The notes beneath the pieces are model-generated. The model saw only the letters and a program-made list of their open reading frames with translations. It had not been told where the DNA came from and did no database searches. Shown here one piece after another: positions 27,680 to 36,663 of a DNA stretch of 64,000 bases (its first letter is position 1; each line of letters opens with the position of its first letter). The stretch comes from Pseudomonadota bacterium (GTDB taxonomy: Bacteria; Pseudomonadota; Alphaproteobacteria; Rhizobiales; Xanthobacteraceae), in assembly GCA_023422775.1 (NCBI GenBank), contig JAFAGM010000069.1, positions 5,951 to 69,950 of the forward strand, written 5' to 3'. A program made the position numbers and the translations under genes.

Positions 27680-28678
27680 ATGCAATTGCGGGTCTTTGGG
27701 CGCTCGGGAATGCGGATATCGGCGCTCGGCTTTGGCTGCGGCGCAGTGGGTGGGTTCATGGTGCGCGGCGACCCTGCCGACCAGGAGCGCACCATCGCAC
27801 GCGCGATCGCCGCCGGCGTCAATTACTTCGACACGGCGGTTCTGTACGGCAACGGCGAATCGGAAAAGAACCTTGGCCGCGTTCTGCAGAAGCTGAAGCC
27901 GGCCAACGCCGCAGTCGGCACCAAGGTACGGCTGGCGCCAGGCGAGTTCGGCCGCATCGACGATGCTGTAAGGTTATCGCTGGAGGGAAGCCTGGCGCGA
28001 CTGCGTCTCGACCGGGTCGACATCCTTCATCTGCACAATGCCGTTACCGAAAACGGCGGCGGATCGTCGCTCAGTGCCAGGCAGGTGCTCGACGAGGTGG
28101 TGCCGGCGTTCGAGCGCCTGCGCCAGCAGGGCAAGATTCGGTTCCTCGGGATGACGGCCGTCGGCGACACGGCGGCATTGCACCAGGTGATCGATGCGCG
28201 CGTATTCGACAGTGCCCAGGTGGTCTACAACATGCTCAATCCATCCGCCGCGGATGCGTTGCCGCTAAACTACCCGGCGCAGGATTACGGACGATTGTTC
28301 GATGCGACCATGGCTGCCGGCGTTGGCGTGGTCGGCATCCGCGTGCTGGCCGGCGGCGCACTGTCGGGCTCGGTCGAGCGTCACCCGATCGCCGGTCCGC
28401 CGCCCGAGCCGATCGGTTCGGCCATGAGCTACGATGCCGACATCGAACGCGCGGGTCGTCTGCGGCCGCTGGTCGAGGAAGGATTCGCCGCCAGCCTGAC
28501 CGAAGCTGCCACGCGGTTTGCGCTGTCTCATCCGGCGATGGGCACGATCCTGGTCGGCATGGCGACGCCGCAACAATTCGAGGACGCGCTCGCTGCCGTG
28601 GAAAAAGGTCCGCTACCGCAGGCCGCGCTCGACCGGCTGTCGGTGCTGAGGCAGGCGTTCGCCGGCGAGGCGCGATGA
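27680..28678 (+). CDS. Aldo/keto reductase family oxidoreductase
   Basis: NADPH-dependent (beta/alpha)8 barrel reductase of 332 residues. Catalytic tetrad positions are visible: Asp and Tyr in NYFDTAVLYGNGESE, Lys in VGTKVRL and His in DILHLHNAV. The C-terminal part has the cofactor loop region (AMGTILVGMATPQQFEDAL). ATG 27680 has GGGGA at seven bases; ATG 27674 is too close to it. The substrate is unknown. It is convergent with the next gene, whose 3' end overlaps it by about 66 nt. Confidence 0.88.
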   Translation: MQLRVFGRSGMRISALGFGCGAVGGFMVRGDPADQERTIARAIAAGVNYFDTAVLYGNGESEKNLGRVLQKLKPANAAVGTKVRLAPGEFGRIDDAVRLSLEGSLARLRLDRVDILHLHNAVTENGGGSSLSARQVLDEVVPAFERLRQQGKIRFLGMTAVGDTAALHQVIDARVFDSAQVVYNMLNPSAADALPLNYPAQDYGRLFDATMAAGVGVVGIRVLAGGALSGSVERHPIAGPPPEPIGSAMSYDADIERAGRLRPLVEEGFAASLTEAATRFALSHPAMGTILVGMATPQQFEDALAAVEKGPLPQAALDRLSVLRQAFAGEAR

Positions 28679-29068
28679 CATTGCGGTCCGACGCCCCTGG
28701 AGCTTCGCGCAGCCTGGATCGGATTGCGAAGTAGCCGCCGATGCGTTCGGCGGTCCACGCCGGTGGAAGTTCCTTGGCCGAATGCCAAAATGGCAGATGA
28801 CGGTGTCGATGCTTTCGCCCGGCCTTCGCAGCCTTCGTCCATGCTGCGCCAGCCAGGCCTGTATCCTTGCGATCGAAGTCCGGCCGAGCCCGGCTATCTC
28901 CGAAAGCTCGCGCCTCGTGTGCAGCGAGACGATCTCGGGGAGAAACAGGATGCGATCGGAAGCGCGCCGGACGACGAACGACGCGTATGGCGCATTCGTC
29001 ACCAGCTGAATGATCCTGTCCGGCAGATGGGTGCCGGACGTGACGGCAGTGTTCTTTGCTCTCATCAT
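28613..29068 (-). CDS. Hypothetical protein with helix-hairpin-helix / alpha-CTD-like segment
   Basis: 151-residue protein (frame from MMRAKNTAVTSGTHLPDRII). The middle part, ELSEIAGLGRTSIARIQAWL followed by AQHGRRLRRPGESIDTVICH, has the I-x-G-L-G-x-x-x-x-x-I pattern of helix-hairpin-helix DNA-binding units like the RNA polymerase alpha C-terminal domain. The tail is low-complexity and overlaps the aldo/keto reductase gene, so the true end may differ in relatives. There is no strong ribosome site. Function unknown; nucleic-acid binding is inference. Confidence 0.5.
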   Translation of the reverse strand: MMRAKNTAVTSGTHLPDRIIQLVTNAPYASFVVRRASDRILFLPEIVSLHTRRELSEIAGLGRTSIARIQAWLAQHGRRLRRPGESIDTVICHFGIRPRNFHRRGPPNASAATSQSDPGCAKLQGRRTAMSSRLAGERLPQHRQPVERGLR

Positions 29069-29374
29069 GTAAAGCAGCTTGATCAGAAACCTTAGGTTGA
29101 GACAATCGCGCCGAGCATTTTTGAATCGTTTCCAGGTTGCCCGCAATGAAAAACTGAAGTCACTGCGTCAAATAATCACCATGCCGCTTTAGAATTAGAA
29201 TAATTTGAGATTTGGAATTTGAAGATCGATGAGTGTCGCTGCTCAATCGACGTATCGTTGCGCAGTTGTCACAGATGCAATCCTTCGCGCGCATGCACCA
29301 TCCGCTTAGATGACTTCTACTCGCCCATTCCATCTCGGAAGTTAGAACGACTTCGTGGGGGTTGAGGTGGAAGT
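29069..29374. other. AT-rich upstream region of the TonB-receptor gene
   Basis: A 306-nt spacer with an unusually AT-rich stretch at about 29185-29235 (including TTTAGAA at 29188-29194), which is likely to hold the receptor promoter. A half-site resembling an iron-control (Irr) element is possible, but no full inverted repeat is visible. Confidence 0.4.
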
Positions 29375-31744
29375 ATGATTTCTGGGACTGTGAATGTTGT
29401 GCGCGCTGTTTCGTTGAGCGCGGTGAGCTATCTTGCTTTGTCTTTGGGCCTTGCGAGCGGTGAGAGGGCATTCGCGCAGTCGAATCTGCCGCCCGTCACT
29501 GTGGACGCGCCAAGCCAGCAACGTGCACGCCCGGCGCCGCAGAGATCGCAAACCTCCTCATCACGCACACAGCGACGTGCCGCTGCGCCGGCGCCTCGCC
29601 GCGTGGAGCCGGTTCCGTATGTGACGCCGTCCACCGGCACGCTCGGTGCGCCTCCGGCTCCGTATGCCGGCGGACAGGTTGCAACGGGCGGAAGCCTGGG
29701 ACTTCTGGGCAATCGCAGCGTGATGGATACGCCGTTCAACCAGACCAATTACACGGCGCAACTGATCGCGAACCAGCAGGCGCGCACCATTCGCGATGTC
29801 CTAGCGAATGACCCGTCCGTCAGGGTGGTGCAGGCGGCGGGCGGCGGCGCCGATACTTTGTTCATTCGCGGTTTTTATTACGACAGCGGTGATTTCGGGC
29901 TGAATGGTCTCTACGGGATAGCGCCGTACTATTCCATTGGCGCCAATTTCATCGAGCGGGTCGAGGTTCTCAAAGGCCCCAGCGCGGTGCTCAATGGCAT
30001 GACGACGGGCGGTACCGGTGTTTCGAGCGGCGGCGCCGTCGGCGGCAGCATCAATCTCATTACCAAGCATGCCCCTGACGTCGACATTACGCAGTTCACT
30101 TCGACCTACGTCTCAAAGTCGCAGTTCGGCGGGCAAATGGACGTCAGCAGACGCTATGGCGAGCACAAGGAGTGGGGCGTTCGGCTGAACAGCACCTATT
30201 CGAACGGCAATACTCCGTGGAATCGTCAGACCGACGAGTTCGGCAACGTTCATCTCGGCCTCGATTATCGCGGCGAGAACGCGCGGATGGAAGTCGATGT
30301 CGGCTACCAGGCAGATAATCTGAATCCGCCCATGCGCTTCTTCAACATTCCCGCGACGACAACGTTCATCCCCGCGCCGCCGAAAGCCGGATTCAACTTC
30401 CAGGTTCCGTGGGCCTACTATGCGCCGACCGACTTCTTCTCGACCGTTAGAGGCGAGGTCGACGTCAACGACTGGGTGACCGCATATGCGGCGTTTGGTT
30501 ACCACGACAGCAACATCAACTATGCCTATCCCTCGCCGAACATCTCCAATACGGCGCCCGGCGCCTTGACGTCTCCACCCGGAGCGTTCCAGTTGGGCGG
30601 ACTCTGGTCACGGCCGTTTACCGGCAAGGAGACGTTCGAGACGCTCGCGGGCGAGGTTGGTATCCGTGCCAACGTGGACACAGGCCCTGTCAATCATGCG
30701 TTGAGCGTCAACTACTCGATCAACGACCGAACCTACAATCAGACGGTCCGGACACGATCGAGTAATGCAGTCTCCGACATTATTTTCTGGAACCTCTACA
30801 GCGAGCCCACCAATATCCCGAAGCCCAGTTTCACAACATTGTCTGCCAGCCAGATTTCCCATGTAAATCTGTCGAGCGTCGGCGTGGCCGACACCATGTC
30901 CGTGCTGAACAAGCGCATTCAATTCACGGTTGGCGTCCGCAATCAAACGGCAGGAAGCGAGGTCGAAAATCTGCTGACGCCGGCCTCGAGCAGGCCGTTC
31001 AAGGATACATCCATCTGGACCCCGGCCTACGCCCTTGTCGTCAAACCGGTCGAGAACATCTCGCTCTACGCAAACTATATCGAAGGACTCCAGACGCCTG
31101 TCGTCGTCTCCGGTAATTTCTCCAACGTGGGAACGGTATTCCCGCCCAGCAAGACCACTCAGGCAGAGACCGGCGTGAAGATCGATACGGGACGTTTCAC
31201 CACGACGCTGAGCCTGTTCGAGATTGAGCAGCAAAGCGTCATCACGGTGCCGGGATTTCCCCAGCCTTCCCAACAACTCAACGGCAAGCAGCGCAACCGC
31301 GGTGCGGAAATCAACGTATTCGGCGAGATCACGCCAGCAATCCGGTTGCTCGGCGGTGTGGCGTTAATCGACGGCAAGCAGGTCATGACGGCCAACAACG
31401 GTGCTACCGACGGCAGGACGGCGGTAGGCGTTCCCGCAATCACTGCCAGCATCGGAGCGGAGTGGGATACGCCGTTCGTGCCTGACATGACGGTCTGGGG
31501 CAGGGTGATTCATACCGGCTCGCAGTATGTCAACATCACCAATACGCTCTCGCTGCCGGCATGGACGCGGTTCGACCTGGGAGCTCGGTATACGCTCAAG
31601 TCGCCCTGGAACGGCAAGCCGATCGTGATTCGCGCGAGCGTCGAGAATGTCTTCAACGAGGCGTACTGGGCATCGGCTTACAGCGGCGTCATTACGCTCG
31701 CAGCGCCGCGCACCTATCTGCTGTCGACGACGTTCAACTTCTGA
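29375..31744 (+). CDS. TonB-dependent siderophore receptor (ferrichrome/FhuE-FcuA type)
   Basis: Outer-membrane receptor of 789 residues. A signal peptide (cleavage near ERAFAQ) is followed by a Pro/Arg/Gln-rich linker (about 45-85), the plug domain (TIRDVLANDPSVRVVQAAGG, DTLFIRGFYYDSGDFG, IERVEVLKGPSAVLNGM, GGSINLITKHA) and a 22-strand barrel ending in aromatic Phe (RTYLLSTTFNF) with the TonB box-II-like VENVFNEAYWAS. The plug pattern fits Fe-hydroxamate receptors. It is a single gene with no siderophore operon beside it; GGTGG precedes the ATG. Confidence 0.92.
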   Translation: MISGTVNVVRAVSLSAVSYLALSLGLASGERAFAQSNLPPVTVDAPSQQRARPAPQRSQTSSSRTQRRAAAPAPRRVEPVPYVTPSTGTLGAPPAPYAGGQVATGGSLGLLGNRSVMDTPFNQTNYTAQLIANQQARTIRDVLANDPSVRVVQAAGGGADTLFIRGFYYDSGDFGLNGLYGIAPYYSIGANFIERVEVLKGPSAVLNGMTTGGTGVSSGGAVGGSINLITKHAPDVDITQFTSTYVSKSQFGGQMDVSRRYGEHKEWGVRLNSTYSNGNTPWNRQTDEFGNVHLGLDYRGENARMEVDVGYQADNLNPPMRFFNIPATTTFIPAPPKAGFNFQVPWAYYAPTDFFSTVRGEVDVNDWVTAYAAFGYHDSNINYAYPSPNISNTAPGALTSPPGAFQLGGLWSRPFTGKETFETLAGEVGIRANVDTGPVNHALSVNYSINDRTYNQTVRTRSSNAVSDIIFWNLYSEPTNIPKPSFTTLSASQISHVNLSSVGVADTMSVLNKRIQFTVGVRNQTAGSEVENLLTPASSRPFKDTSIWTPAYALVVKPVENISLYANYIEGLQTPVVVSGNFSNVGTVFPPSKTTQAETGVKIDTGRFTTTLSLFEIEQQSVITVPGFPQPSQQLNGKQRNRGAEINVFGEITPAIRLLGGVALIDGKQVMTANNGATDGRTAVGVPAITASIGAEWDTPFVPDMTVWGRVIHTGSQYVNITNTLSLPAWTRFDLGARYTLKSPWNGKPIVIRASVENVFNEAYWASAYSGVITLAAPRTYLLSTTFNF

Positions 31745-31759
31745 GGGGAGGGCTGCGGA

Positions 31760-31793
31760 GCCGCGCTTGGGCGCGGCACCGCGTCCGGGACGC
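31760..31793. terminator. Tandem hairpins between convergent genes
   Basis: GCCGCGC/GCGCGGC (7-bp stem, 31760-31777) followed by GCGTCC/GGACGC (31781-31793). They lie between the receptor stop and the convergent oxidoreductase stop, a plausible bidirectional terminator without a T tract. Confidence 0.45.
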
Positions 31794-31799
31794 GCGTGG

Positions 31800-32768
31800 C
31801 TACAGCGCCACCACGATCTTGCCGAGGTGCTTGTTGGCCTCCATGTGCTCGAACGCCTTTCCGATTTCGGCGAACGGATAGACCTTGTCGATCGGCAATT
31901 GCAGCTTTCGCGATTCCACGGCGCTCCAGATGTCCTTGCGGACTTCGTCGAATATCTCGCGGACTTCCTCGATGGTGCGGGTACGGAAGGTGACGCCGAT
32001 ATAGTTGATGCGGCGCGCGGCGTGCAGGTCGAAATTGAAATCGGCGTGGGTGCCGCCAAGCCGGCCGACATTGACGATGCGGCCCTTGACCCTGGTGGCC
32101 TTCAGGTTCTGGTTCGCAACCGGGCCCGAGATCTGGTCGACGATCAGGTCGACGCCTTCGCCGCCGGTGGCCTGCAGCACCTGATCGACCCAGCCGGGAT
32201 CCCTGGAATCCACCGCGAGGTCGGCGCCGAATTCCTTGAGGCGGCCGCGGCGCATCGCGTCCGTCGACGAGCCGATCACGAGCTTGGCGCCCTTGAATTT
32301 GGCGATCTGCATCGCCATCAGGCCGACGCCGGAACTCGCGCCCTGGATCAGCACGGTCTGGCCGGCCTGCAGCGCGCCGTTGGTCACGACGGCGTTGTGC
32401 ATGGTGGCGAGTGCGACGGGGAGGGTAGCGGCCTCCTCGAAATTCATGTTCGAGGGCGCACGGAACAGCCGGCCGTGGTCGGCGAGCGTGTACTCGGCGA
32501 ACGCGGAACCACCGGAGCCCATGATCTTGTCGCCGACCTTGACGCCTTTGGCGTCGGGACCAAGCTCGGCGACTTCACCCGCCCATTCCATGCCGAGCAC
32601 GGTGCCGACGCCCCCCGCGCTGCCATGTACATGGCCCTTGGTCATGCCGAGGTCGGCCCGGTTGAGGCCGCAGGCATGGACCTTGACCAGCACCTGCGTG
32701 CCTTTTGGCGAGGGCTTTGCGACGTCGGTGATTTCAGCGCCGTTGGCGCCGTAGACATAGGCTTTCAT
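31800..32768 (-). CDS. MDR-superfamily NADPH:quinone oxidoreductase-like protein
   Basis: Zinc-independent medium-chain reductase of 322 residues. An N-terminal GroES-like domain (VKVHACGLNRADLGMTKG, GMEWAGEVAELG) is followed by a Rossmann domain with GASSGVGLMAMQIAKFKGAK and a conserved C-terminal EIGKAFEHMEANKHLGKIVV. Typical quinone/enone reductase length. It is followed (74 nt) by a nitronate-monooxygenase gene on the same strand upstream, so the two may be one unit. The physiological substrate is unknown. Confidence 0.88.
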   Translation of the reverse strand: MKAYVYGANGAEITDVAKPSPKGTQVLVKVHACGLNRADLGMTKGHVHGSAGGVGTVLGMEWAGEVAELGPDAKGVKVGDKIMGSGGSAFAEYTLADHGRLFRAPSNMNFEEAATLPVALATMHNAVVTNGALQAGQTVLIQGASSGVGLMAMQIAKFKGAKLVIGSSTDAMRRGRLKEFGADLAVDSRDPGWVDQVLQATGGEGVDLIVDQISGPVANQNLKATRVKGRIVNVGRLGGTHADFNFDLHAARRINYIGVTFRTRTIEEVREIFDEVRKDIWSAVESRKLQLPIDKVYPFAEIGKAFEHMEANKHLGKIVVAL

Positions 32769-32842
32769 GGGCTGTTCTCTTTATCTTGTGGCGCAGGCCG
32801 TCCCGTTCGGCGGCCTGTCCGTTCGCGGGCATCTCGCCCCGT

Positions 32843-33835
32843 CTATTCAGCGGCCTGGCGTTGCGCGCCCGACATCATGGCTTCGAGCCGGCTCTGGATG
32901 ATGGCTTCCGCCTCGCGCATGATCCGCGACACCAGTTCGGCGCAGGTCGGGATGTCGTTGATGAGGCCCTGGACCTGGCCGGCCGACCAGATGCCCTCGT
33001 CGGCATCGCCGGTGGCGTAGACCATCTTGCCGCGCGCGCCGGCAACGAGTTCGCGCACGTCCTCGAACTTCGCGCCTTCCTTCTCCATCTGCACGACCTT
33101 GGTCGAGATCGCGTTCTTCGCGACGCGCGAGGTGTTGCGCATGGTGCGGAAGATCAGTTCGGTTTCGCGCTCGTCATTGGCGACGATGCGTTCCTTGACG
33201 AGCTGATGGATCGGGCTCTCTTTGGTGCACATGAAGCGCGTGCCCATGTTGATGCCCTCGGCGCCGAGCGCGAGCGCGGCAACGAGGCCGCGACCGTCGC
33301 CGAAGCCGCCCGAGGCGATCATGGGGATCTTGACCTTGTCGGCGGCGGCCGGGATCAGGATCAGGCCGGGCGTGTCGTCCTCGCCGGGATGGCCGGCGCA
33401 TTCGAAGCCGTCGATCGAGATCGCATCGACCCCCATCCGCTCCGCCGACAGCGCGTGACGGACGCTGGTGCATTTGTGGATGATCTTGATGCCGTGCTTC
33501 TTGAATTCGGTGACGTGTTCCTGCGGCTTGTTCCCCGCGGTTTCCACGATCTTGATGCCGGCCTCGATGATGGCCTGGCGGTATTCCGCGTAAGGCGGCG
33601 GCTTGATTGCGGGGAGAATGGTCAGGTTGACGCCGAACGGCTTGTCGGTCATGTCGCGGCAGCGCGCGATTTCCCTGGTAAGGTCCTCCGGCGTCGGCTG
33701 CGTCAGCGCGGTGATCAGGCCGAGCGCGCCGGCATTGGCGACGGCCGCGACGAGTTCGGCGCGTCCGACCCATTGCATCCCACCCTGGACGATCGGGTGC
33801 TCAACGCCAACGAGTTCGGTGAATCGCGTCTTCAT
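32843..33835 (-). CDS. Nitronate monooxygenase (2-nitropropane dioxygenase family)
   Basis: FMN-dependent TIM-barrel protein of 330 residues. Seen: VEHPIVQGGMQWVGRAELVA at the N-terminus, NAGALGLI, DGFECAGHPGEDD (flavin-side loop), and the phosphate-binding glycine motifs PMIASGGFGDGRGLVAALAL and EGINMGTRF. It oxidises alkyl nitronates (or acts as an enoyl reductase in some relatives). AGAGGG five bases before ATG 33835 fixes the start; a long upstream frame was rejected. It precedes an MDR oxidoreductase on the same strand. Confidence 0.9.
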   Translation of the reverse strand: MKTRFTELVGVEHPIVQGGMQWVGRAELVAAVANAGALGLITALTQPTPEDLTREIARCRDMTDKPFGVNLTILPAIKPPPYAEYRQAIIEAGIKIVETAGNKPQEHVTEFKKHGIKIIHKCTSVRHALSAERMGVDAISIDGFECAGHPGEDDTPGLILIPAAADKVKIPMIASGGFGDGRGLVAALALGAEGINMGTRFMCTKESPIHQLVKERIVANDERETELIFRTMRNTSRVAKNAISTKVVQMEKEGAKFEDVRELVAGARGKMVYATGDADEGIWSAGQVQGLINDIPTCAELVSRIMREAEAIIQSRLEAMMSGAQRQAAE

Positions 33836-34156
33836 GTCTGCCCTCTGTTTCCTCGGCGGGGAACGTCCGCCACGTCTTTTGTGAGATTTCGAGCGGCAGG
33901 ATGCCGTCACCCCCTGCAAAAGTCTACCGGGCAGGGTAGGGATTAGGGCAACGCCATCATGCAAAAGCAGGGCGTTGTTTCCGCGAGGCGGATAATTCCG
34001 CGACGGGTGCAGCGCGCAGGGCACGATGACGCTTTCGATTCCGAAGCACACATGCGCGCACTGACGCTGTCGCACTTCACGGTAAACTGAGACGCGCCGC
34101 GAACGTGGTTGTGCTAATTTATAAAAACAAGTTCTGCGTATGTGCGGTCCAGGCGA
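33836..34156. other. Intergenic region, divergent promoters expected
   Basis: 321 nt between divergent genes, with an AT-rich patch at 34115-34135 (TAATTTATAAAAACAAG) that probably belongs to the promoter of the SGNH-hydrolase gene. Nothing else was recognised. Confidence 0.45.
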
Positions 34157-35710
34157 ATGCCCGAGGATCCAGACAGGAAGTTCCCCCTCGCCGGGCGTGG
34201 TCGGCTGATTGCACTGGCCGTCGCGGTAGGATTGATGCTGGGCATGGCGGGACCGACTTCCGCGCAGTTTTTCAATTTCGGCGGATATCAGCAGCAGCGG
34301 CCACAGCCGCAGCGCGGCGGCGGCTGGTTTGGCAACGAACGACGTGGTGGCGGCTGGTTCGGTAACGAGCAGCGCGGTGGTGGCTGGTTTGGCGGCGATC
34401 CGTTTTACCAGCAGCCATATGCGCCGCCACCCCGGCATAGCCGGCAAGCAGCGCCAGTGCGCGAGGATTATTCAAGGGCGCCGCCGGCCGAGAAGCGCAA
34501 CACCGTACCCGAGCGGCACATCCTCGTGCTCGGTGACTCCATGGCGGACTGGCTCGCCTACGGGCTCGAGGGCGTTTATGCCGATCAGCCCGAGATGGGC
34601 GTGATCCGCAAACACAAGACAGGCTCCGGCCTGATCAGATATCAGCCGAAGGGCAGTCCGGCCGATTGGGCCGCCGCCGCCAAGGGCATCCTCGCGGGCG
34701 AAAAAGCGGACGCCATTGTCGTCATGCTGGGACTCGACGACCGCGTCGCGATTCGCGAGCCCGCATCCGAAAAAACGGACAACCCGGCGGAGAAGAAGGA
34801 CGCCAAGGCGAAACCCGATGGCAAGGCTTCACCCGATGGCAAGGCTTCGGACGAAAAGACCGCGGCGAAGCCGGATGGCGCAGCCAGGCAGGTGGATTCC
34901 GAACTGGCGCCAGAGGATGCCGCCGACCGGCCGGGTGCAGGTCAGGAGAAGAGCGAAGGCTCGCCGAGTGGCCTCCGCGAGTTCCGAGAGAAACGCTGGG
35001 GCGACCTTTACCGGGAAAAGATCGACGAGATGATCGGCGTGCTCAAGTCCAGGGGCGTGCCGTTGCTGTGGGTGGGGTTGCCGGCGGTACGCGGCGCCAA
35101 GGCGACCTCGGATACGGCGTTTCTGAATGGACTCTATCGCGAAGCCGCCGGCAGGGCCGGCATCACCTATGTCGATGTCTGGGATGGATTCGTCGATGAA
35201 GGCGGGCGCTTCATGCAGCAGGGCCCCGATTTCGAAGGACAGATCCGAAAATTGCGTTCCTCCGACGGTGTGTACTTCACCAGGGCCGGCGCACTCAAAC
35301 TCGCACATTATGCCGAGCGGGAAATCAACCGGCTGCTGGCCGCGCGTTCCGGGCCGATTGTGCTGCCTACCGAGCCGGCGATCCCCGACGCCAGTGTGCA
35401 ACCGGATCAGCCGGCGCCGCGGCCGCTGGCCGGGCCGATCGTTCCGCTGGTGGGCGCTACCGTCGGCACGGATAAGTTGCTCGGCGCTCCCGGCGCGCGG
35501 ACGGTGACGATCGATGCGCAAGCCGCGCGGCTGCTGATCAAGGGTGAGGCTCTGCCTGCACCCGCCGGTCGCGCCGACGATTTCGCCTGGCCGCGACGCG
35601 AAATCGTACACGAGGCCGTCAAGGGTGGGACGCCGGTGGCGTCGACAACGCTCGATGCCAACGCACGCGCGCAGGCGGCATCGCCAAAGCCGAAAAAGTT
35701 TCGCCAGTAG
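34157..35710 (+). CDS. DUF459 SGNH-hydrolase-fold exported protein
   Basis: Exported/periplasmic protein of 517 residues. A signal segment (LIALAVAVGLMLGMAGPTSAQ) precedes three 10-residue repeats of (Q/R)RGGGWFGNE type (nt 34310-34399). The DUF459 SGNH core follows with Ser128 in VLGDSMADWL, VVMLGLDDR (Asn-block region) and VGLPAVRG. A low-complexity insert (about 200-270: KPDGKASPDGKASDEKTA) interrupts the core, including an 18-bp tandem duplication at 34814-34849. Near the end, where SGNH enzymes have DxxH, this protein reads DGVYFT, with Tyr373 at the expected His. A Pro/Ala tail follows. Role: possibly a cell-envelope polysaccharide esterase; unproven. Confidence 0.82.
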   Translation: MPEDPDRKFPLAGRGRLIALAVAVGLMLGMAGPTSAQFFNFGGYQQQRPQPQRGGGWFGNERRGGGWFGNEQRGGGWFGGDPFYQQPYAPPPRHSRQAAPVREDYSRAPPAEKRNTVPERHILVLGDSMADWLAYGLEGVYADQPEMGVIRKHKTGSGLIRYQPKGSPADWAAAAKGILAGEKADAIVVMLGLDDRVAIREPASEKTDNPAEKKDAKAKPDGKASPDGKASDEKTAAKPDGAARQVDSELAPEDAADRPGAGQEKSEGSPSGLREFREKRWGDLYREKIDEMIGVLKSRGVPLLWVGLPAVRGAKATSDTAFLNGLYREAAGRAGITYVDVWDGFVDEGGRFMQQGPDFEGQIRKLRSSDGVYFTRAGALKLAHYAEREINRLLAARSGPIVLPTEPAIPDASVQPDQPAPRPLAGPIVPLVGATVGTDKLLGAPGARTVTIDAQAARLLIKGEALPAPAGRADDFAWPRREIVHEAVKGGTPVASTTLDANARAQAASPKPKKFRQ

Positions 35711-35966
35711 AGCGAGCTGACGATCGGTGTTGATGTTCTCCTGAAACGGCAGGAATCGTTCGCGCAGCTACGGTTCCGCGGCGAATTCCGGTCGACAATG
35801 TCTGCCAACGTGTGGAACCAGGTAGGTCTTCAACTGCCGGCTGTGGCTCAATGACAACACTGACATGAAATCGCGTGAATAAAGCCGCAATGGTTCTCAC
35901 TTGACTTCGTTCCGCCCCGATTGGATCGCGACCCTTGCGTGTCGGATTCGGTAAGCGGGGGACGAA

Positions 35967-36590
35967 ATGTTTTCCAGCAGCTCTGCCAGAAGTTCGCAAC
36001 GCGATATCAAGGCTGGTCTCGTCGGCTTTCGCGCGGCCTTTGGTCCGGGCTTCGGTAGTTCGGGCTCCAGTCCCCGGCGCGTCGCGCAACGGCTTGCCGT
36101 CATCCTCGCTGCGGCAACGCTAGCGGGCTGCGTGCAAACCCAGATGGCCGCCAATAAATCCGAGCTGGTTTCGCCAGCGCGCCAGGCTTCTCCGGCGCAC
36201 ACACATCGGCAATACGATCGAACCGCATCGACCGCGCCGGCAAGGCGCGTAGCGGTTGCCAGAAAGCATACGCCGTTCGCATCGAAGAAGAAGCCGGCCG
36301 CGACGGAAGTGCCGTCGCACGGGATTGCCAGCTACTACTGGCAGGGAACCAAGACCGCATCTGGCGAGAAGTTCAATACGAACGACTTGACCGCCGCCCA
36401 TCCGACGTTGCCATTCGGCACCAAGCTGCGCGTCACGAATGTCAGCAGCGGGCAATCGGTGATGGTGCGCGTCAACGACCGCGGTCCGTTCGTCCGCGGA
36501 CGGGTCGTCGACGTTTCCTATGCCGCGGCCGAAACGCTGGGAATGGTTGGAGACGGTATCGCAAAGGTCAAACTTGACGTCGTCGAATAG
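35967..36590 (+). CDS. rlpA: RlpA-like septal/peptidoglycan-binding lipoprotein
   Basis: 207-residue RlpA-family protein. After a long basic N-terminal region, a lipobox-like LAAATLAGC is seen near residue 54. A Lys/Pro linker leads to the double-psi beta-barrel domain: GIASYYWQGTKTASGEKFNT, LTAAHPTLPFGTKLRVTN and VRVNDRGPFVRGRVVDVSYA. RlpA proteins are lytic transglycosylases or septal peptidoglycan binders; no SPOR domain is present here. A separate 274-residue coiled-coil protein follows 73 nt downstream and may be co-transcribed. The 5' extension before the lipobox is unusual, and a shorter internal start may be the real one. Confidence 0.87.
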   Translation: MFSSSSARSSQRDIKAGLVGFRAAFGPGFGSSGSSPRRVAQRLAVILAAATLAGCVQTQMAANKSELVSPARQASPAHTHRQYDRTASTAPARRVAVARKHTPFASKKKPAATEVPSHGIASYYWQGTKTASGEKFNTNDLTAAHPTLPFGTKLRVTNVSSGQSVMVRVNDRGPFVRGRVVDVSYAAAETLGMVGDGIAKVKLDVVE

Positions 36591-36663
36591 CCGGCACGAC
36601 CGACATGACCGTGACGGTCGGACGACGGCGTCCGGTCAAGCTTGCTGAGAGAAAGGAGTTCCC

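Noticed and set aside
29188..29220. Irr/Fur box before the TonB receptor
   Set aside because: Only one TTTAGAA half-site; no convincing inverted repeat, so it is mentioned only as a possibility.
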